Positions 42,674 to 53,893 of a stretch of DNA of 64,000 nt are shown in pieces. The notes under the pieces were generated by a model. The model did no database searches, was not told the origin of the DNA, and saw only the letters and a list, made by a program, of their open reading frames with translations. The translations under genes were made by a program, and so were the position numbers. Numbering within the stretch: the stretch's first letter is position 1; each line of letters starts with the position of its first letter. Origin of the DNA: Kribbella pratensis (GTDB lineage Bacteria > Actinomycetota > Actinomycetes > Propionibacteriales > Kribbellaceae); NCBI RefSeq assembly GCF_004365355.1, contig NZ_SODP01000001.1:1743473-1807472 (forward strand). The letters run 5' to 3'.

Positions 42674-45429
42674 CCGGCCTCGGGTAGTGCGTCTCGGAGT
42701 TGGCGGCGGGAGCTGATCGAGAGCTTGTCGAAGATCTTCCGGAGGTGCCACTCGACGGTGCGGGGGCTGAGGAACAGGCGGGTGCCGACTTCGGGGTTGG
42801 AGAGGCCGTCGCGGACGAGCAGGGCGATCTGGCGTTCCTGCGGGGTCAGCTCGTCGCCCGCGGTCGAGGCGGCCGCGCGTCGGCGTACCGTCTCGCCGGT
42901 CGCCTGCAACTCGCGGCGGGCCCGGTCGGCGAAGGCGGTCATGCCGATCTCGGAGAACATCTCGTACGCCGTCCGCAGCTCGGTCCGGGCGTCGCCGCGC
43001 CGCGTCTGCCGACGCAGCCATTCGCCGTACAGCAGGTGGGTGCGGGCCAGATCCGGGCGCAGCCGGGTGCCGTGCAGGTGCTCGATCGCCTCCGAATACG
43101 CCTCCTCCGACTTGTGGACCAGCCCGCGGGCGCGTGCTTCGAGGCCGAGTCCCCAGGGCTCGTCGGTGCCGCGTGTCTTCTCCTGCAGGCGGGCGAGGGC
43201 GGCGGCCGCCTCGTCGAGGTGCCCGCTGTGTACGGCGGCTTCGATCTGTTCGCTGAGCGCCCAGGAGGACACGAACAGTTCCGGTGTGTCCTCGGCGGCA
43301 AGAGTTGCCCAGGGCAACGCTTCGTCGTGGTGACCGAGTCCGTTCAGGACGACGGCTTTCGCCCAGCGCGCGTACTGCGCCGCCGTGCCCTGACCCTCGG
43401 CCGTCGTCCGCGCGATGGTGTCGTCGATCAGCGGGAACGCGTCGTCCGGGCGTCCTTGCAACGCGCTCAGCACGAGCGCGCCGTACGGTCCGATGTGGGT
43501 GCCGGTGGCCTCGCGTACGGCGTCCGCCTCGGCGCGGAGCGAGGTCGCTTCGGCGAAGTCGCCCGCCATCGCGAACACCTGCCCGAGCACGTTGACGCCG
43601 ACCGCGAGTACGGCGAGCGCCCCGGCGCGTCGCGCTGTCTCCACCTGCCGGACGGATGCCGCCAGGCAGGCTTCGATGTCCCACGCAGTCGCGGCCGCAG
43701 CCGTAGCCAGCCACCCCCAGCGCAGAATCTCCTCGGCCGAGACCTCCCCGTCGCCGAACGCGCCGGCAGCCTGCTTGAGCAACGGCACCGCCGCTTCGCG
43801 CCCGGTCGCGAACAACAACGCGAACCCATCCAGCAACACATCAGAACTGCGCTCGGGCGCGTCGGGGCGCGGCGCTGCCATCGCGGCTTGGGAGACCTCG
43901 CGGAGGCCGGTGCCTGCCGCCAATTGGCCTGCGAAGAGCGCGGCGCTCCAGGCGTCGAGGTATGTGTCACGGGCCAGGCGGGCGTCGAGGGGCTCGAGCG
44001 TACGGGCGGCGCGCAGCAGAAGGCCCGGGGCGTCGCGGCCGCGTTGCTGGGCGAAGGCCGCCTCGGCGCGGAGCAGGTCGATCCGGGCGCGACCGAGGTC
44101 GTCGAGCTGGCCTGCCTCCGCCGTCGCGAGTAGCTCCCAGGCCGTCCGGAACGCGCCGGCCTGCAGGCTCGCCTGTGCTCCGGCGAGTGCGCGCTCGGTA
44201 CGGCGTACCGGATCACGCGTCAGCGCGACCGCCCGCTGCAGGAACGCCGCGGCCGCCGCGAACCCACCGCGCGCCTGCGCCCGATCAGCGGACCGCTCCA
44301 GCTCCACGGCAACCGCCTCGTCCGGCCCGGTCGCGGCCGCAGCCAGATGCCAGGCCCGCCGATCAGGATCAGCGACCGAATCCGTAGCCCCGGCCAGCGC
44401 CAGATGTACGGCGCGACGCTCCGTCACCGACGCCGAACCGTACAAGGCCGACCGCACCAGCGGATGGCGGAACGTCACCCGCTCACCCAGGCTCAACAGC
44501 CCGTCGATCTCCGCGAACGCAGCATCGATCCCGAGCTGATCGGCGGCCCGGCGTACCAGAACCGGATCGCCCACGGGCTCGGCCGCGGCGACCAGCAGCA
44601 GCTGCCGCGTCGGCGGCGGCAGCGCATCGGCCTGCCGCAGGAAGCTCTGCTCGATCCGCCCCGGCAACTCCTGCCCGCCCAGCAGACCGAACCCGGCCGC
44701 CAACTGGGTCGCCGTCAGCCCCCGAGGCAACTGCAGCAACGCCAGCGGGTTGCCACCGGTCTCGGCCACGATGCGGTCCCGGATCGGAGCGTCCAGCAGG
44801 AACTCGACCGCCGAACCCAGCAATGGGCGCGCCTCGTCGTCCGGCAGCCCGTCGACCGCCAGGTCCGGGAGACCGTTCAGCTCCACCCCGACTTCACGCG
44901 CGCCGAACAGCAGACCGACCGCCTCGTTCCCGATCCGCCGGGCGACGAACCCGAGCGTTTGAGCGGTCGCGGAGTCGAGCCACTGCGCGTCGTCGACGAC
45001 GACCAGCACCGGCTGCTCGGCGGCGAGATCGGAGATCAGACTGAGTACGGCGAGCCCGACCATGAACCGATCCGGCGCAGGCCCGGGAGCAAGTCCGAAG
45101 ACCGTCGCGAGCGCTCGCCGCTGCGGCTCGGGGATCCGCTTCATCCGGTCGAGCAGGGGCATACACAGCTGGTGCAGAGCAGCGAACACCAGCTCCATCT
45201 CCGACTGGACGCCGACCGCACGCAGCAGCCGCAGATCCGGCGCGGAGTCGGTGGCGTAGTTCAGCAGCGCGCTCTTCCCGACCCCGGCCTCTCCGCGGAC
45301 GACGAGCACCTGGCTGCCGCCGTTACGGACATCGGCGAGTAGCTGGTCGAGTACGGCGCGTTCGGTCCGGCGCCCGAGCAGCGCCGTCGGTTGGGGTCGT
45401 CCCGCCTCTGCTCCGCCGCCATGCTCCAC
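42670..45429 (-). CDS. Large ATP-binding LuxR-family (LAL) regulator
   Basis: 919 residues, typical of LAL/MalT-like regulators. N-terminal AAA/NACHT-like ATPase: Walker A GEAGVGKS at about 46-53 and Walker B VLVVVDDAQWLD. The middle, about 350-840, is a TPR-like helical array for ligand or protein sensing. C-terminal LuxR helix-turn-helix about 855-915: LTPQERQIALLVRDGLSNPEVGT, then SPRTVEWHLRKIFDKL. Such proteins activate carbohydrate or secondary-metabolite genes. Targets are unknown; it lies between the SDR/exporter pair and the urease operon. A stop overlap with the SDR gene suggests no terminator between them. Confidence 0.85.
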   Translation of the reverse strand: MEHGGGAEAGRPQPTALLGRRTERAVLDQLLADVRNGGSQVLVVRGEAGVGKSALLNYATDSAPDLRLLRAVGVQSEMELVFAALHQLCMPLLDRMKRIPEPQRRALATVFGLAPGPAPDRFMVGLAVLSLISDLAAEQPVLVVVDDAQWLDSATAQTLGFVARRIGNEAVGLLFGAREVGVELNGLPDLAVDGLPDDEARPLLGSAVEFLLDAPIRDRIVAETGGNPLALLQLPRGLTATQLAAGFGLLGGQELPGRIEQSFLRQADALPPPTRQLLLVAAAEPVGDPVLVRRAADQLGIDAAFAEIDGLLSLGERVTFRHPLVRSALYGSASVTERRAVHLALAGATDSVADPDRRAWHLAAAATGPDEAVAVELERSADRAQARGGFAAAAAFLQRAVALTRDPVRRTERALAGAQASLQAGAFRTAWELLATAEAGQLDDLGRARIDLLRAEAAFAQQRGRDAPGLLLRAARTLEPLDARLARDTYLDAWSAALFAGQLAAGTGLREVSQAAMAAPRPDAPERSSDVLLDGFALLFATGREAAVPLLKQAAGAFGDGEVSAEEILRWGWLATAAAATAWDIEACLAASVRQVETARRAGALAVLAVGVNVLGQVFAMAGDFAEATSLRAEADAVREATGTHIGPYGALVLSALQGRPDDAFPLIDDTIARTTAEGQGTAAQYARWAKAVVLNGLGHHDEALPWATLAAEDTPELFVSSWALSEQIEAAVHSGHLDEAAAALARLQEKTRGTDEPWGLGLEARARGLVHKSEEAYSEAIEHLHGTRLRPDLARTHLLYGEWLRRQTRRGDARTELRTAYEMFSEIGMTAFADRARRELQATGETVRRRAAASTAGDELTPQERQIALLVRDGLSNPEVGTRLFLSPRTVEWHLRKIFDKLSISSRRQLRDALPEAG

Positions 45430-45527
45430 CGTCCGTCCGCCCTCCCAGCGGTGAGACCACGACGAACTTCCGGAACGCCGCAGTTGCCGAACCGATCCAG
45501 ACTAAGTCCGCGGAGCCCCGCTGACCA

Positions 45528-46199
45528 TCACACAGGCGTCTGGACCAGATCGCTCTCGTGTTGCTCGTGCAGCAGTTGCCGGGCGATCGAGCCGGATCCT
45601 TCGAGCTGGAGCGTGTGCGGCGTGTCCGGGAGGCGGAAGCCGAGGGTGGTGACGGTATCGAGGCAACGGGCCGGCCCGAGGATCGCCCAGCCGCCGCGAG
45701 TCTCGGGGGACAGGTCGAGGTCTTCGGCGAGGAGGAGGCCGTCGTCGAGCCAGGCGCGGGTCGCCGTACGGAGTGTGCCGCCGACCTCGCCGTACCGTCC
45801 GAGGACGAGGGACTCGCGCAGCTGGGCGGTGCAGCCGGTCTCGAGGCGTGCGGTCGTCGTACGGGTGACGTCGGCGCCGGCGGAGACGACGAACGGCTCG
45901 GCGTACCACTGGAGGCTGGCGCCGTCGGTGAGGCGGATGTCGACGTCCCAACGGGCGGAGCCGCCGCGCATCGCGTAGGCGACGGTGCCGGCCGTCTCTA
46001 CGATCTCGAGCCTGGTGGGACCGGAGACGGCGACCTCGATGCGTACTTCGTCGCCCGCGAGCAGGAGCGCACCCGCCGCGACGAGCGCGACGCGGACCAC
46101 TCCGGGCGGACCGTGCAGTCGCCGGGGCGACAGGTGGTCGGTCGTCAGCAGGCAGCGGTCCCGGACCGGGTCGGCGGTGACGTCAATGCGTGTGGACAT
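45528..46199 (-). CDS. ureD: Urease accessory protein UreD
   Basis: 223 residues, UreD/UreH scaffold that binds apo-urease and helps nickel insertion with UreF and UreG. Features: [54 protein letters not shown]. Shorter than the ~270 residues of proteobacterial UreD, as is usual in actinobacteria. Last gene of the ureABCFGD operon; its 5' end overlaps UreG by 17 bases. Confidence 0.88.
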   Translation of the reverse strand: MSTRIDVTADPVRDRCLLTTDHLSPRRLHGPPGVVRVALVAAGALLLAGDEVRIEVAVSGPTRLEIVETAGTVAYAMRGGSARWDVDIRLTDGASLQWYAEPFVVSAGADVTRTTTARLETGCTAQLRESLVLGRYGEVGGTLRTATRAWLDDGLLLAEDLDLSPETRGGWAILGPARCLDTVTTLGFRLPDTPHTLQLEGSGSIARQLLHEQHESDLVQTPV

Positions 46200-46890
46200 G
46201 AGTGATCACGCTGCCGTCCTCGCCGATATGAGAGTGCGGCGCCATCGGACCGGGGTCGACCGGGGTGTGATCGCCGGTGCTTACGTGGGCCGTCATGTTT
46301 CGGACCCATTCCTTGAGCCTGGCGACCGAGGCTGGATCTTTCCGGGAGAGCGCGAGGACGGTTTTCCCGTCGCGGGCCGCCTCGGCGTCCTTCACCATCT
46401 GCTCGACATCCACCTCGACGTACGGCGCGAGGTCGGTCTTGTTGACGACGAGCAGATCCGCCCGGGCGATCCCCGGTCCGCCCTTACGCGCGACGTCACC
46501 GCCGCCGGCGACATCGAGGACGAAGATCTGCGCGTCGACGAGCGCGGGGGAGAAGGTCGCGGTCAGGTTGTCGCCGCCGGACTCGACGAGGACGACGTCC
46601 AGCGGGGCGAAGTCGCGCTCGAGATCCTCGACCGCGATCAGGTTCGGGGTGACGTCGTCGCGGATCGCGGTGTGCGGGCAGGCGCCGGTCTCGACAGCGC
46701 GGATCCGGTCCGGATCGAGTACGCCGGCGGAGCGCAGCAGGCGGGCGTCCTCGTCGGTGTAGATGTCGTTGGTGATCACGCCCAGGCGGAGCTCGTCGGC
46801 GAGTTCGCGGCAGATCGTCGCGATCAGCGAGCTCTTGCCGGTGCCGACCGGGCCGGCGACACCCAGCCGGAAGGAGCGGGTCTTAGGCAT
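46183..46890 (-). CDS. ureG: Urease accessory GTPase UreG
   Basis: 235 residues, SIMIBI GTPase that powers nickel delivery to urease. P-loop GPVGTGKSS near 13-21, [13 protein letters not shown], the metal motif Cys-Pro-His in [27 protein letters not shown] and the NKTD guanine motif. The C-terminal end has an HSHIGEDGS...HVHTH His-rich tail that may store nickel. ATG at 46888-46890; it overlaps the end of ureF by 8 bases. Confidence 0.93.
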   Translation of the reverse strand: MPKTRSFRLGVAGPVGTGKSSLIATICRELADELRLGVITNDIYTDEDARLLRSAGVLDPDRIRAVETGACPHTAIRDDVTPNLIAVEDLERDFAPLDVVLVESGGDNLTATFSPALVDAQIFVLDVAGGGDVARKGGPGIARADLLVVNKTDLAPYVEVDVEQMVKDAEAARDGKTVLALSRKDPASVARLKEWVRNMTAHVSTGDHTPVDPGPMAPHSHIGEDGSVITHVHTH

Positions 46891-47934
46891 GGAACAACCT
46901 CATTCTCTCGGTCACGTGCTTCTGCGCGTGGATGTCGATCAGCGGAGCGGCGTAGGCGGGGATCTTGTCGACGTCGGTCAGCGGCGCGACCTCGGCGACG
47001 AGCTCTTCGATGTCGTCGTGGAGGGCGGCCAGCCAGGTCGCGGCCTCGGCGGGGTCCACCGGCAACAGCTTCATCGACGCGGACACGACGGTCTGTGCAT
47101 CGTCGTACGCCACAACCCGAGCCAGCTGCTCCGCGGACAAGCCAGTCACCGCCGCCACCACCCCAAGCGCAACGGGCCGAGCGATCTCGCCATCCGCCGG
47201 CAGGTACTCCATAACCCCCGGCCAAACCCGCCCCGCAAGCCGCACCAACAACCGCCCCTGCCGCCGAACCACCCCCCGCACCACATGCGAAGACGTCCGC
47301 CCAGCCCAAGCCCTCTCCACGACCCCCAACCCACCAAGCCCACCCGGCGAGCCCGGCGCGCCCGTGGCGCCCAGCCCGTCCGGCCCGCCCAGTCGAACCG
47401 GCCCGCCCGGGGCGCCTAGCTCGTGCGGCCCGCCCAGTCGAACCGGCCCACCCAGGCCGCCCAGTCCGTGCGGCCCGCCCAGTCGAACCGGCCCGCCCGG
47501 GGCGCCCAGTCCGTGCGGCCCGCCCAGTCGAACCGGCCCGCCCGGGGCGCCCAGCTCGTCGGACCGTCCCAGTCGCCCCGGCCTTCCGCCCGGCGGCTCG
47601 GCCGCCTCGAGCCCGTCGGCGTCGAGTCGTGAGTTGGGGTTGTGATTTGGCGACCAGGTTTCACGATTCGGCGAAGGGGGTGTCGACCAATCCGCACGAC
47701 TCGCTGGTTTGGGGGTGGTGAGGACGACGTGGCGGGCCACGACCGCGACGGCCGCGTCTACGCGGGTGACTGTGCGGAGGCGGTCGCGGGCGTAGGCCGG
47801 GACCTCGTGCAGTTGCTTGCCGTCGGCGCCCAGCCCGGCGCGTACGGCGGGCTCGAGGCCGGCCGACTGGGTGTGGCCGCCGGTCGGCAGGCGTCCGTCG
47901 GCGAGCATCAGCGCGACCAACTCCGGCGTACCCA

Positions 47935-47935
<1 letters not shown>
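46883..47935 (-). CDS. ureF: Urease accessory protein UreF with a large Gly/Pro repeat insertion
   Basis: 350 residues, against about 210-225 for usual UreF. Residues 1-75 ([22 protein letters not shown], then [11 protein letters not shown]) and about 207-350 ([40 protein letters not shown], ending [18 protein letters not shown]) are normal UreF. Between them lie about 130 residues, first a Pro/Asn-rich stretch and then 15-residue repeats of [15 protein letters not shown] type, from a 45-bp DNA repeat. UreF, with UreD, binds urease and UreG. The insertion falls in a helix-to-helix region and may be a surface loop. The ATG overlaps the ureC stop by one base. Confidence 0.85.
47381..47560. repeat. 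45-bp tandem repeat within ureF
   Basis: The segment CGGCCCGCCCAGTCGAACCG recurs exactly at 47381, 47426, 47471 and 47516, a strict 45-base period. Degenerate units continue on both sides (about 47338-47575). The length is divisible by three, so the ureF frame is kept in every unit. Confidence 0.9.
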
Positions 47936-49630
<1,695 letters not shown>

Positions 49631-49638
<8 letters not shown>

Positions 49639-50059
49639 GATCCACCTCGCCGAGACGGTCTACCTCGCCGAGACGATCTACCCCGCCGAGGCTGTCGGCG
49701 CCGGCCGGCTTCAGCTGGATCCCCGGCACCCGGCGGTTGCCCCTCAGCGCCACCAAGTCCACCTCGCGGGAGGCGCCGGGCTCGAACCGCTGCGACGTCC
49801 CGGACGGTATGTCGAGCCGGAACCCTTGTGCGGCCTCCCGGTCGAAGGCGAGCGACGCGTTGGCATCGGGCAGGTGCAGATGCGACCCGATCTGGATTGG
49901 CCGGTCGCCGGTGTTCACGATCACCAGCCGCTGACGCTCAGCGTCCGTGCGGTCGGCGTTCAGTCGGATCGTGCCGGGCGCGACACGAAGTGCACCAGGT
50001 GCGACCGAGCGCCCCGCCGCCCCCTGTCCTTCCGTGCTAAGTCTATCGGCGTCAGCCAT
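49631..50059 (-). CDS. ureB: Urease beta subunit UreB
   Basis: 142 residues, longer than the usual 100-110. The core about 20-124 has [57 protein letters not shown]. An N-terminal extension of about 20 residues and a C-terminal repeat tail ([19 protein letters not shown]) flank it. The tail comes from three 18-bp units. UreB with UreA and UreC forms the structural trimer. The start ATG is 11 bases after the ureA stop; the end overlaps ureC by 8 bases. Confidence 0.92.
49644..49697. repeat. 18-bp tandem repeat at the end of ureB
   Basis: Three successive 18-bp units starting ACCTCGCCGAGACG (third copy partly diverged) encode the GEVDRL tail of UreB. In frame with the gene and next to the start of ureC. 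Confidence 0.7.
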
Positions 50060-50070
50060 GGAATCTGCCT

Positions 50071-50373
50071 TCAGATGATGGGGTTGTGGATAGTCACGAG
50101 CTTCCGGCCGTCCGGGAACGTCGCCTCGACCTGCACGTCATGCAGGAGCTCCGCGACCCCGGGCATCACCTGATCCCGAGTAAGCACCAGGCGTCCGCTC
50201 TCCATCAGCTCGGAGACGCGAGCACCCTCACGTGCCCGCTCGATCACCCAGGTGCTCAGCAACGCCACCGCCTCCGGGTGGTTCAGCAGCACCCCCCGCG
50301 CCAGCCGGTCACGAGCAACCATGCCGGCCACGGAGAGCAGCAGCTTCTCAACATCAGCTGGAGTGAAGTTCAT
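50071..50373 (-). CDS. ureA: Urease gamma subunit UreA
   Basis: 100 residues, standard length. [74 protein letters not shown] are all family signatures. First gene of ureABCFGD. A 54-bp hairpin repeat lies upstream, between ureA and the NCS1 permease gene. Confidence 0.95.
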   Translation of the reverse strand: MNFTPADVEKLLLSVAGMVARDRLARGVLLNHPEAVALLSTWVIERAREGARVSELMESGRLVLTRDQVMPGVAELLHDVQVEATFPDGRKLVTIHNPII

Positions 50374-50468
50374 GGTGTGAGGTTGCGGGGTCGCCCGTCG
50401 TCAAGGCGAGATCAACCGCCGCTTGGCTCCCTTCAGAGCTCGGCACTGGCCTGCTGAGACATTCGGGT

Positions 50469-50522
50469 GCAGGTTGGGGAGGATCTTGCACCGAATCGGG
50501 GGTGAAATCCTCCCCAACCTGC
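50469..50522. repeat. Dispersed intergenic hairpin element, copy 1
   Basis: Perfect 15-bp stem GCAGGTTGGGGAGGA (50469-50483) and its complement at 50508-50522 around a 24-base loop containing CCGAATCGGG. The same stem and loop core recur at 61797-61842. It lies between the NCS1 permease stop and ureA, with no other gene there. It may act as a terminator or attenuator, but the repetition suggests an element family. Confidence 0.8.
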
Positions 50523-50552
50523 ATCATGGCAGGCCGCGAGGCGCTGCATGGA

Positions 50553-52202
50553 TCAGGAGTGGGCGGGTAGGACGTGGTCGGAGACCTTGTCCGTGCTCAG
50601 GCATAGGGAGCAGACGGCGGCGGCGTGGGTTTGGCAGGCGGTCATGTCGGGGCGTTCGTAGTCCTGGCGGCAGACGTGGCAGGTGAGTACTTCGCCGGAC
50701 GGGTTGCCGTGTTCGTCGTACATGGGCAGGTCCAGGCCGTCGTCCAAACGGCGGAGGTAGTACTTGCCGCGGGTGATGATCGCGAGGACGGGTGGCAGGA
50801 CCAGGGCCAGGCCGATCGCGACCAGTGGTGAGTACGGCTTGATCGTGTCGCCGAGGCCGCCGAAGAAGACCAGGATCGAGACGCCCGCGGCCGCCGCCAT
50901 CGAGACGAAGCCGACCGGGTTGACGGCGTACAGCATGCCGCGGCGGAATTCAGGCGCCTTCGGGGACAGCTTCAGCAGGTACTTGTTGAAGACGATGTCG
51001 GAGGCAACGACCACGATCCACGCCATCCCGCAGTTCGCGTAGAAGCCGAGGATGGTGTTGAGGAAGTCGAACATGTTCGCCTCCATCAGCACCAGCGCGA
51101 TCACCAGGTTGAACCCGAGGAACACCAGCCGGCCGGGGTAGTGCCGGGTCAGCCGCGTGTACGAGTTCGTCCAGGCGAGCGAACCGGAGTACGCGTTGGT
51201 CACGTTGATCTTGACCTGGCTGATGACGACGAGTACGACGGCCAGCGTCATCGCCAGCCATCCCGGCAGGAAGTCGCGGTAGATCTCCAGGAACTGGTGC
51301 ACCGGCTGGTTCGCGATCGCGGTGCCGCCGTCGACGCGGGCGATGATGTAGACGGCAAGGAACAGCCCGATGATCTGCTTGAGCGCGCCGAAGATCACCC
51401 AGCCGGGGCCGGCGAGCAGTACGGCCGTCCACCAGCGGCGGGAGTTCTCGGGGGTCTTCGGCGGCATGAACCGCAGGTAGTCGATCTGCTCCGCGATCTG
51501 CGCGATCAGCGACAGACAGACACCGGCCGCGAGCAGCATCGATCCGAAGTCGGCGTCCGGACCGTAGTCGAAGAACGTCGACACCGAGGACGGGTGCGAG
51601 ACAACCAGATAGCCGAAAGGCAGCACCATCAGGATCAGCCAGAGCGGCGTCGTCCACACCTGCAGCGTCGACAACACCTTCATCCCGTAGATCACCAGCG
51701 GGAAGATCACGAGGGTGGACACGGCGTACCCGAGCCAGAGCGGCACATGCAGCCCGAGGTGCAGGCCCTGCGCCATGATCGAGCCTTCGAGCGCGAAGAA
51801 GATGAACGTGAACGACGCGAAGATCACGTTCGTCACGACCGAGCCGTAGTACCCGAAGCCGCTGCCGCGCGTGATCAGGTCGAGGTCGATGTTGTAGCGC
51901 GCGGCGTAGTACGCCAGTGGCAGACCGGTCGCGAAGATGACCACCGCGAAGATCGCGATACCCCACAGCGCGTTGGTCGTCCCGTACGAGATGCCGATGT
52001 TCGCGCCGATCGCGAAGTCGGCAAGGTACGCGATCCCGCCGAGCGCCGAGACGGCGACCACACCGGTGGACCACTTGCGGTAGCTGCGCGGCGCGAACCG
52101 GAGCGTGTAGTCCTCCAGGGTCTCGCGCGTCGCGGTGTTCTGACTCGGCGCAGCGGGGCTGCCCTGATCGAGCGCGGGGTCGAGCGAGGGTTCAACAGTC
52201 AT
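50553..52202 (-). CDS. NCS1-family permease with a C-terminal Cys-rich (zinc-binding-like) tail
   Basis: 549 residues. Twelve-helix nucleobase:cation symporter-1 fold about 30-490 (SYRKWSTGVVAVSALGGIAYLADFAIG opens it; ANIGISYGTTNA and FIFFALEGSIMAQGL follow). The tail about 505-549 carries CHVC, CQTH and CSLC, a CxxC/CxxH/CxxC arrangement expected to hold a zinc. Substrates of the family are purines, pyrimidines, hydantoins or allantoin; the position directly upstream of urease favours a nitrogen compound (inference). Start ATG at 52200-52202. It follows a MarR gene on the same strand. Confidence 0.82.
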   Translation of the reverse strand: MTVEPSLDPALDQGSPAAPSQNTATRETLEDYTLRFAPRSYRKWSTGVVAVSALGGIAYLADFAIGANIGISYGTTNALWGIAIFAVVIFATGLPLAYYAARYNIDLDLITRGSGFGYYGSVVTNVIFASFTFIFFALEGSIMAQGLHLGLHVPLWLGYAVSTLVIFPLVIYGMKVLSTLQVWTTPLWLILMVLPFGYLVVSHPSSVSTFFDYGPDADFGSMLLAAGVCLSLIAQIAEQIDYLRFMPPKTPENSRRWWTAVLLAGPGWVIFGALKQIIGLFLAVYIIARVDGGTAIANQPVHQFLEIYRDFLPGWLAMTLAVVLVVISQVKINVTNAYSGSLAWTNSYTRLTRHYPGRLVFLGFNLVIALVLMEANMFDFLNTILGFYANCGMAWIVVVASDIVFNKYLLKLSPKAPEFRRGMLYAVNPVGFVSMAAAAGVSILVFFGGLGDTIKPYSPLVAIGLALVLPPVLAIITRGKYYLRRLDDGLDLPMYDEHGNPSGEVLTCHVCRQDYERPDMTACQTHAAAVCSLCLSTDKVSDHVLPAHS

Positions 52203-52303
52203 GGCGGAACTCCTGCGGCACCTTCGGGCGAGCGGTGCTCCGGCGTACCGGCGACGCTGCCGGCGGGGATGCACCCGAATGGAAGGAACCTAGGAACGCC
52301 GTG

Positions 52304-52705
52304 TTACCTGTGTGTTGCCGATCCGCTACGTTCGTGTATTTCCATCTGGAAGTAATCTGGGAGCTCGGCCTCGAGGGCGTGCTGCGCGGTGCCGAGGCGG
52401 TCGGCGACGGTCGCGCCGACGGGGGAGAGGGCGGTGACGATCCGGCGCTTGTCGTCCGGATGCACGCGGCGCAGCACGAGTCCGCGTTCGACCAGCTTGT
52501 CGACGTGCCGGGTCAGGCTCGCGGCCGGCAGTACGGCGGACTCCGCGAGCAGCGACATCGGCTGACCGGGCTCCTCGTGCAGCGCGGCCATGATCCGCCA
52601 CTGCTCGATCGTCAGCCCGAACTCGTCGAGCAGCGGAGCCAGACCGAGCTCGATCTCCCGCTCGACCCGCTTCAGCAGCAGGAGCAGGCTCGACGCCATC
52701 CGCAC
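52304..52705 (-). CDS. MarR-family transcriptional regulator
   Basis: 133 residues, winged-helix MarR type. Recognition helix about 52-70 (SLLAESAVLPAASLTRHVDKL), wing with RRVHPDDKRRIVTALS. It is the first gene before the NCS1 permease on the same strand and is divergent from the AmiC-like gene. It may repress the permease, the urease operon or the divergent gene; the ligand is unknown. Start at GTG 52703-52705 or ATG 52697-52699. Confidence 0.82.
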   Translation of the reverse strand: MRMASSLLLLLKRVEREIELGLAPLLDEFGLTIEQWRIMAALHEEPGQPMSLLAESAVLPAASLTRHVDKLVERGLVLRRVHPDDKRRIVTALSPVGATVADRLGTAQHALEAELPDYFQMEIHERSGSATHR

Positions 52706-52809
52706 CCCCTCGTCGGTTCAGGTGCTGGGAAATATAGCTGTTCGCTCGAAGTTCCGCCTCCGATTCGTTCACACTGAGGTTTCGCCCGTACGGCGACGAG
52801 GAGGTGATC

Positions 52810-53856
52810 GTGCGGCGTTCCGACGTACTGCCGATCGCTTTCGTGGTGCCGCTGCAGGGTCCGACCGGGATCTACGGGCCATCGTGTCTCGCGTGCGGTC
52901 AGCTGGCTGTCGAGCAGTTGAACGCGCGTAACGGCATCGCCGGACGCCGGGTCGAGCTGGTGCAGGTCGATGCCGGTCGTTCCCCTGAGGTGGTCGCCGA
53001 GGAGGTCGGGCGGCTGGTCGATTCCGGGCGGGTCGAGGCGGTGGCCGGCTGGCACATCTCCGCAGTACGCGTGGCGCTGACGCGACGGATCGGTGGGCGG
53101 GTCGTGTATGCGTTCGCCGCGATGCACGAAGGCGGCGACGACACGCCCGGGGTGTTCATGCTCGGCGAGCGTCCGGTCAACCAGTTGTTGCCGGCAGCGC
53201 GCTGGCTCCGTGAACATCACGGCGCCCGGCGATGGGTTGTCGTCGGCAACGACTACGTGTATCCGCGGGTGACCGGATCCGTTGCGCAGGAAGCGTTGGA
53301 CATCGTCGAGTCGGCTTATGTTGCCCTCGGCACTTCTGACTTCACGGAGGTGATCAACGGGCTCAAGGCAACAAAAGCCGACGGCGTGATCATGCTGCTG
53401 ATGGGTCAGGACGCGGTTCATTTCAACCGTCAGTTCGCCCGCGCCGGGCTGAGTGAGGACCTGCTCCGCCTCAGCACGGCGATCGAGGAGAACACGCTGC
53501 TTGGAGCCGGGCCGGGCGCGAACCATGGTGTTTACGCGGCTGCTGCGTACTTCGACGGTCTGTCGACGGTGGAGAGCAGCGAGTTCGCCCAGCAGTACTA
53601 CACCCGCTTCGGCCCGTTCGCGCCCGCGCTCAACGCGGTCGGCGAATCCTGCTACGAGGCCATCCGCTTCCTGGCTCGCCTCGGCGAGATCAGCGGCTCC
53701 ATCGAAATGTCCGCGGCACTCCCCACCGACCACTTCTACGACAGCCCTCGCGGCTTACTCCGCCTCGACGGCAACCTCGTCGACCAGGACGTGTACCTCG
53801 CCGCCGCCGACGGCCTGCAGTTCCGCATCGAGGAACAGATCGCCCACACGCACTAA
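52810..53856 (+). CDS. Cytosolic type I periplasmic-binding-fold protein (AmiC/UrtA-like)
   Basis: 348 residues. Type 1 periplasmic-binding fold of the branched-chain amino acid/urea/amide group: IAFVVPLQGPTGIYGPSCLACGQLAVEQLN near the N terminus, EALDIVESAYVALGTSDFTEV in the middle and FGPFAPALNAVGESCYEAI later. No signal peptide or lipobox precedes the fold, so it should stay in the cytoplasm, like the amide sensor AmiC of Pseudomonas. GTG at 52810 has GAGGAGG at 5 bases. It is divergent from the MarR gene and near urease, so it may sense urea or short amides (inference). No AmiR-type antiterminator was seen. Confidence 0.75.
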   Translation: MRRSDVLPIAFVVPLQGPTGIYGPSCLACGQLAVEQLNARNGIAGRRVELVQVDAGRSPEVVAEEVGRLVDSGRVEAVAGWHISAVRVALTRRIGGRVVYAFAAMHEGGDDTPGVFMLGERPVNQLLPAARWLREHHGARRWVVVGNDYVYPRVTGSVAQEALDIVESAYVALGTSDFTEVINGLKATKADGVIMLLMGQDAVHFNRQFARAGLSEDLLRLSTAIEENTLLGAGPGANHGVYAAAAYFDGLSTVESSEFAQQYYTRFGPFAPALNAVGESCYEAIRFLARLGEISGSIEMSAALPTDHFYDSPRGLLRLDGNLVDQDVYLAAADGLQFRIEEQIAHTH

Positions 53857-53893
53857 CCTCGAAGCCGGGGCCTCGGCCGACCCTGCGCCCGGC

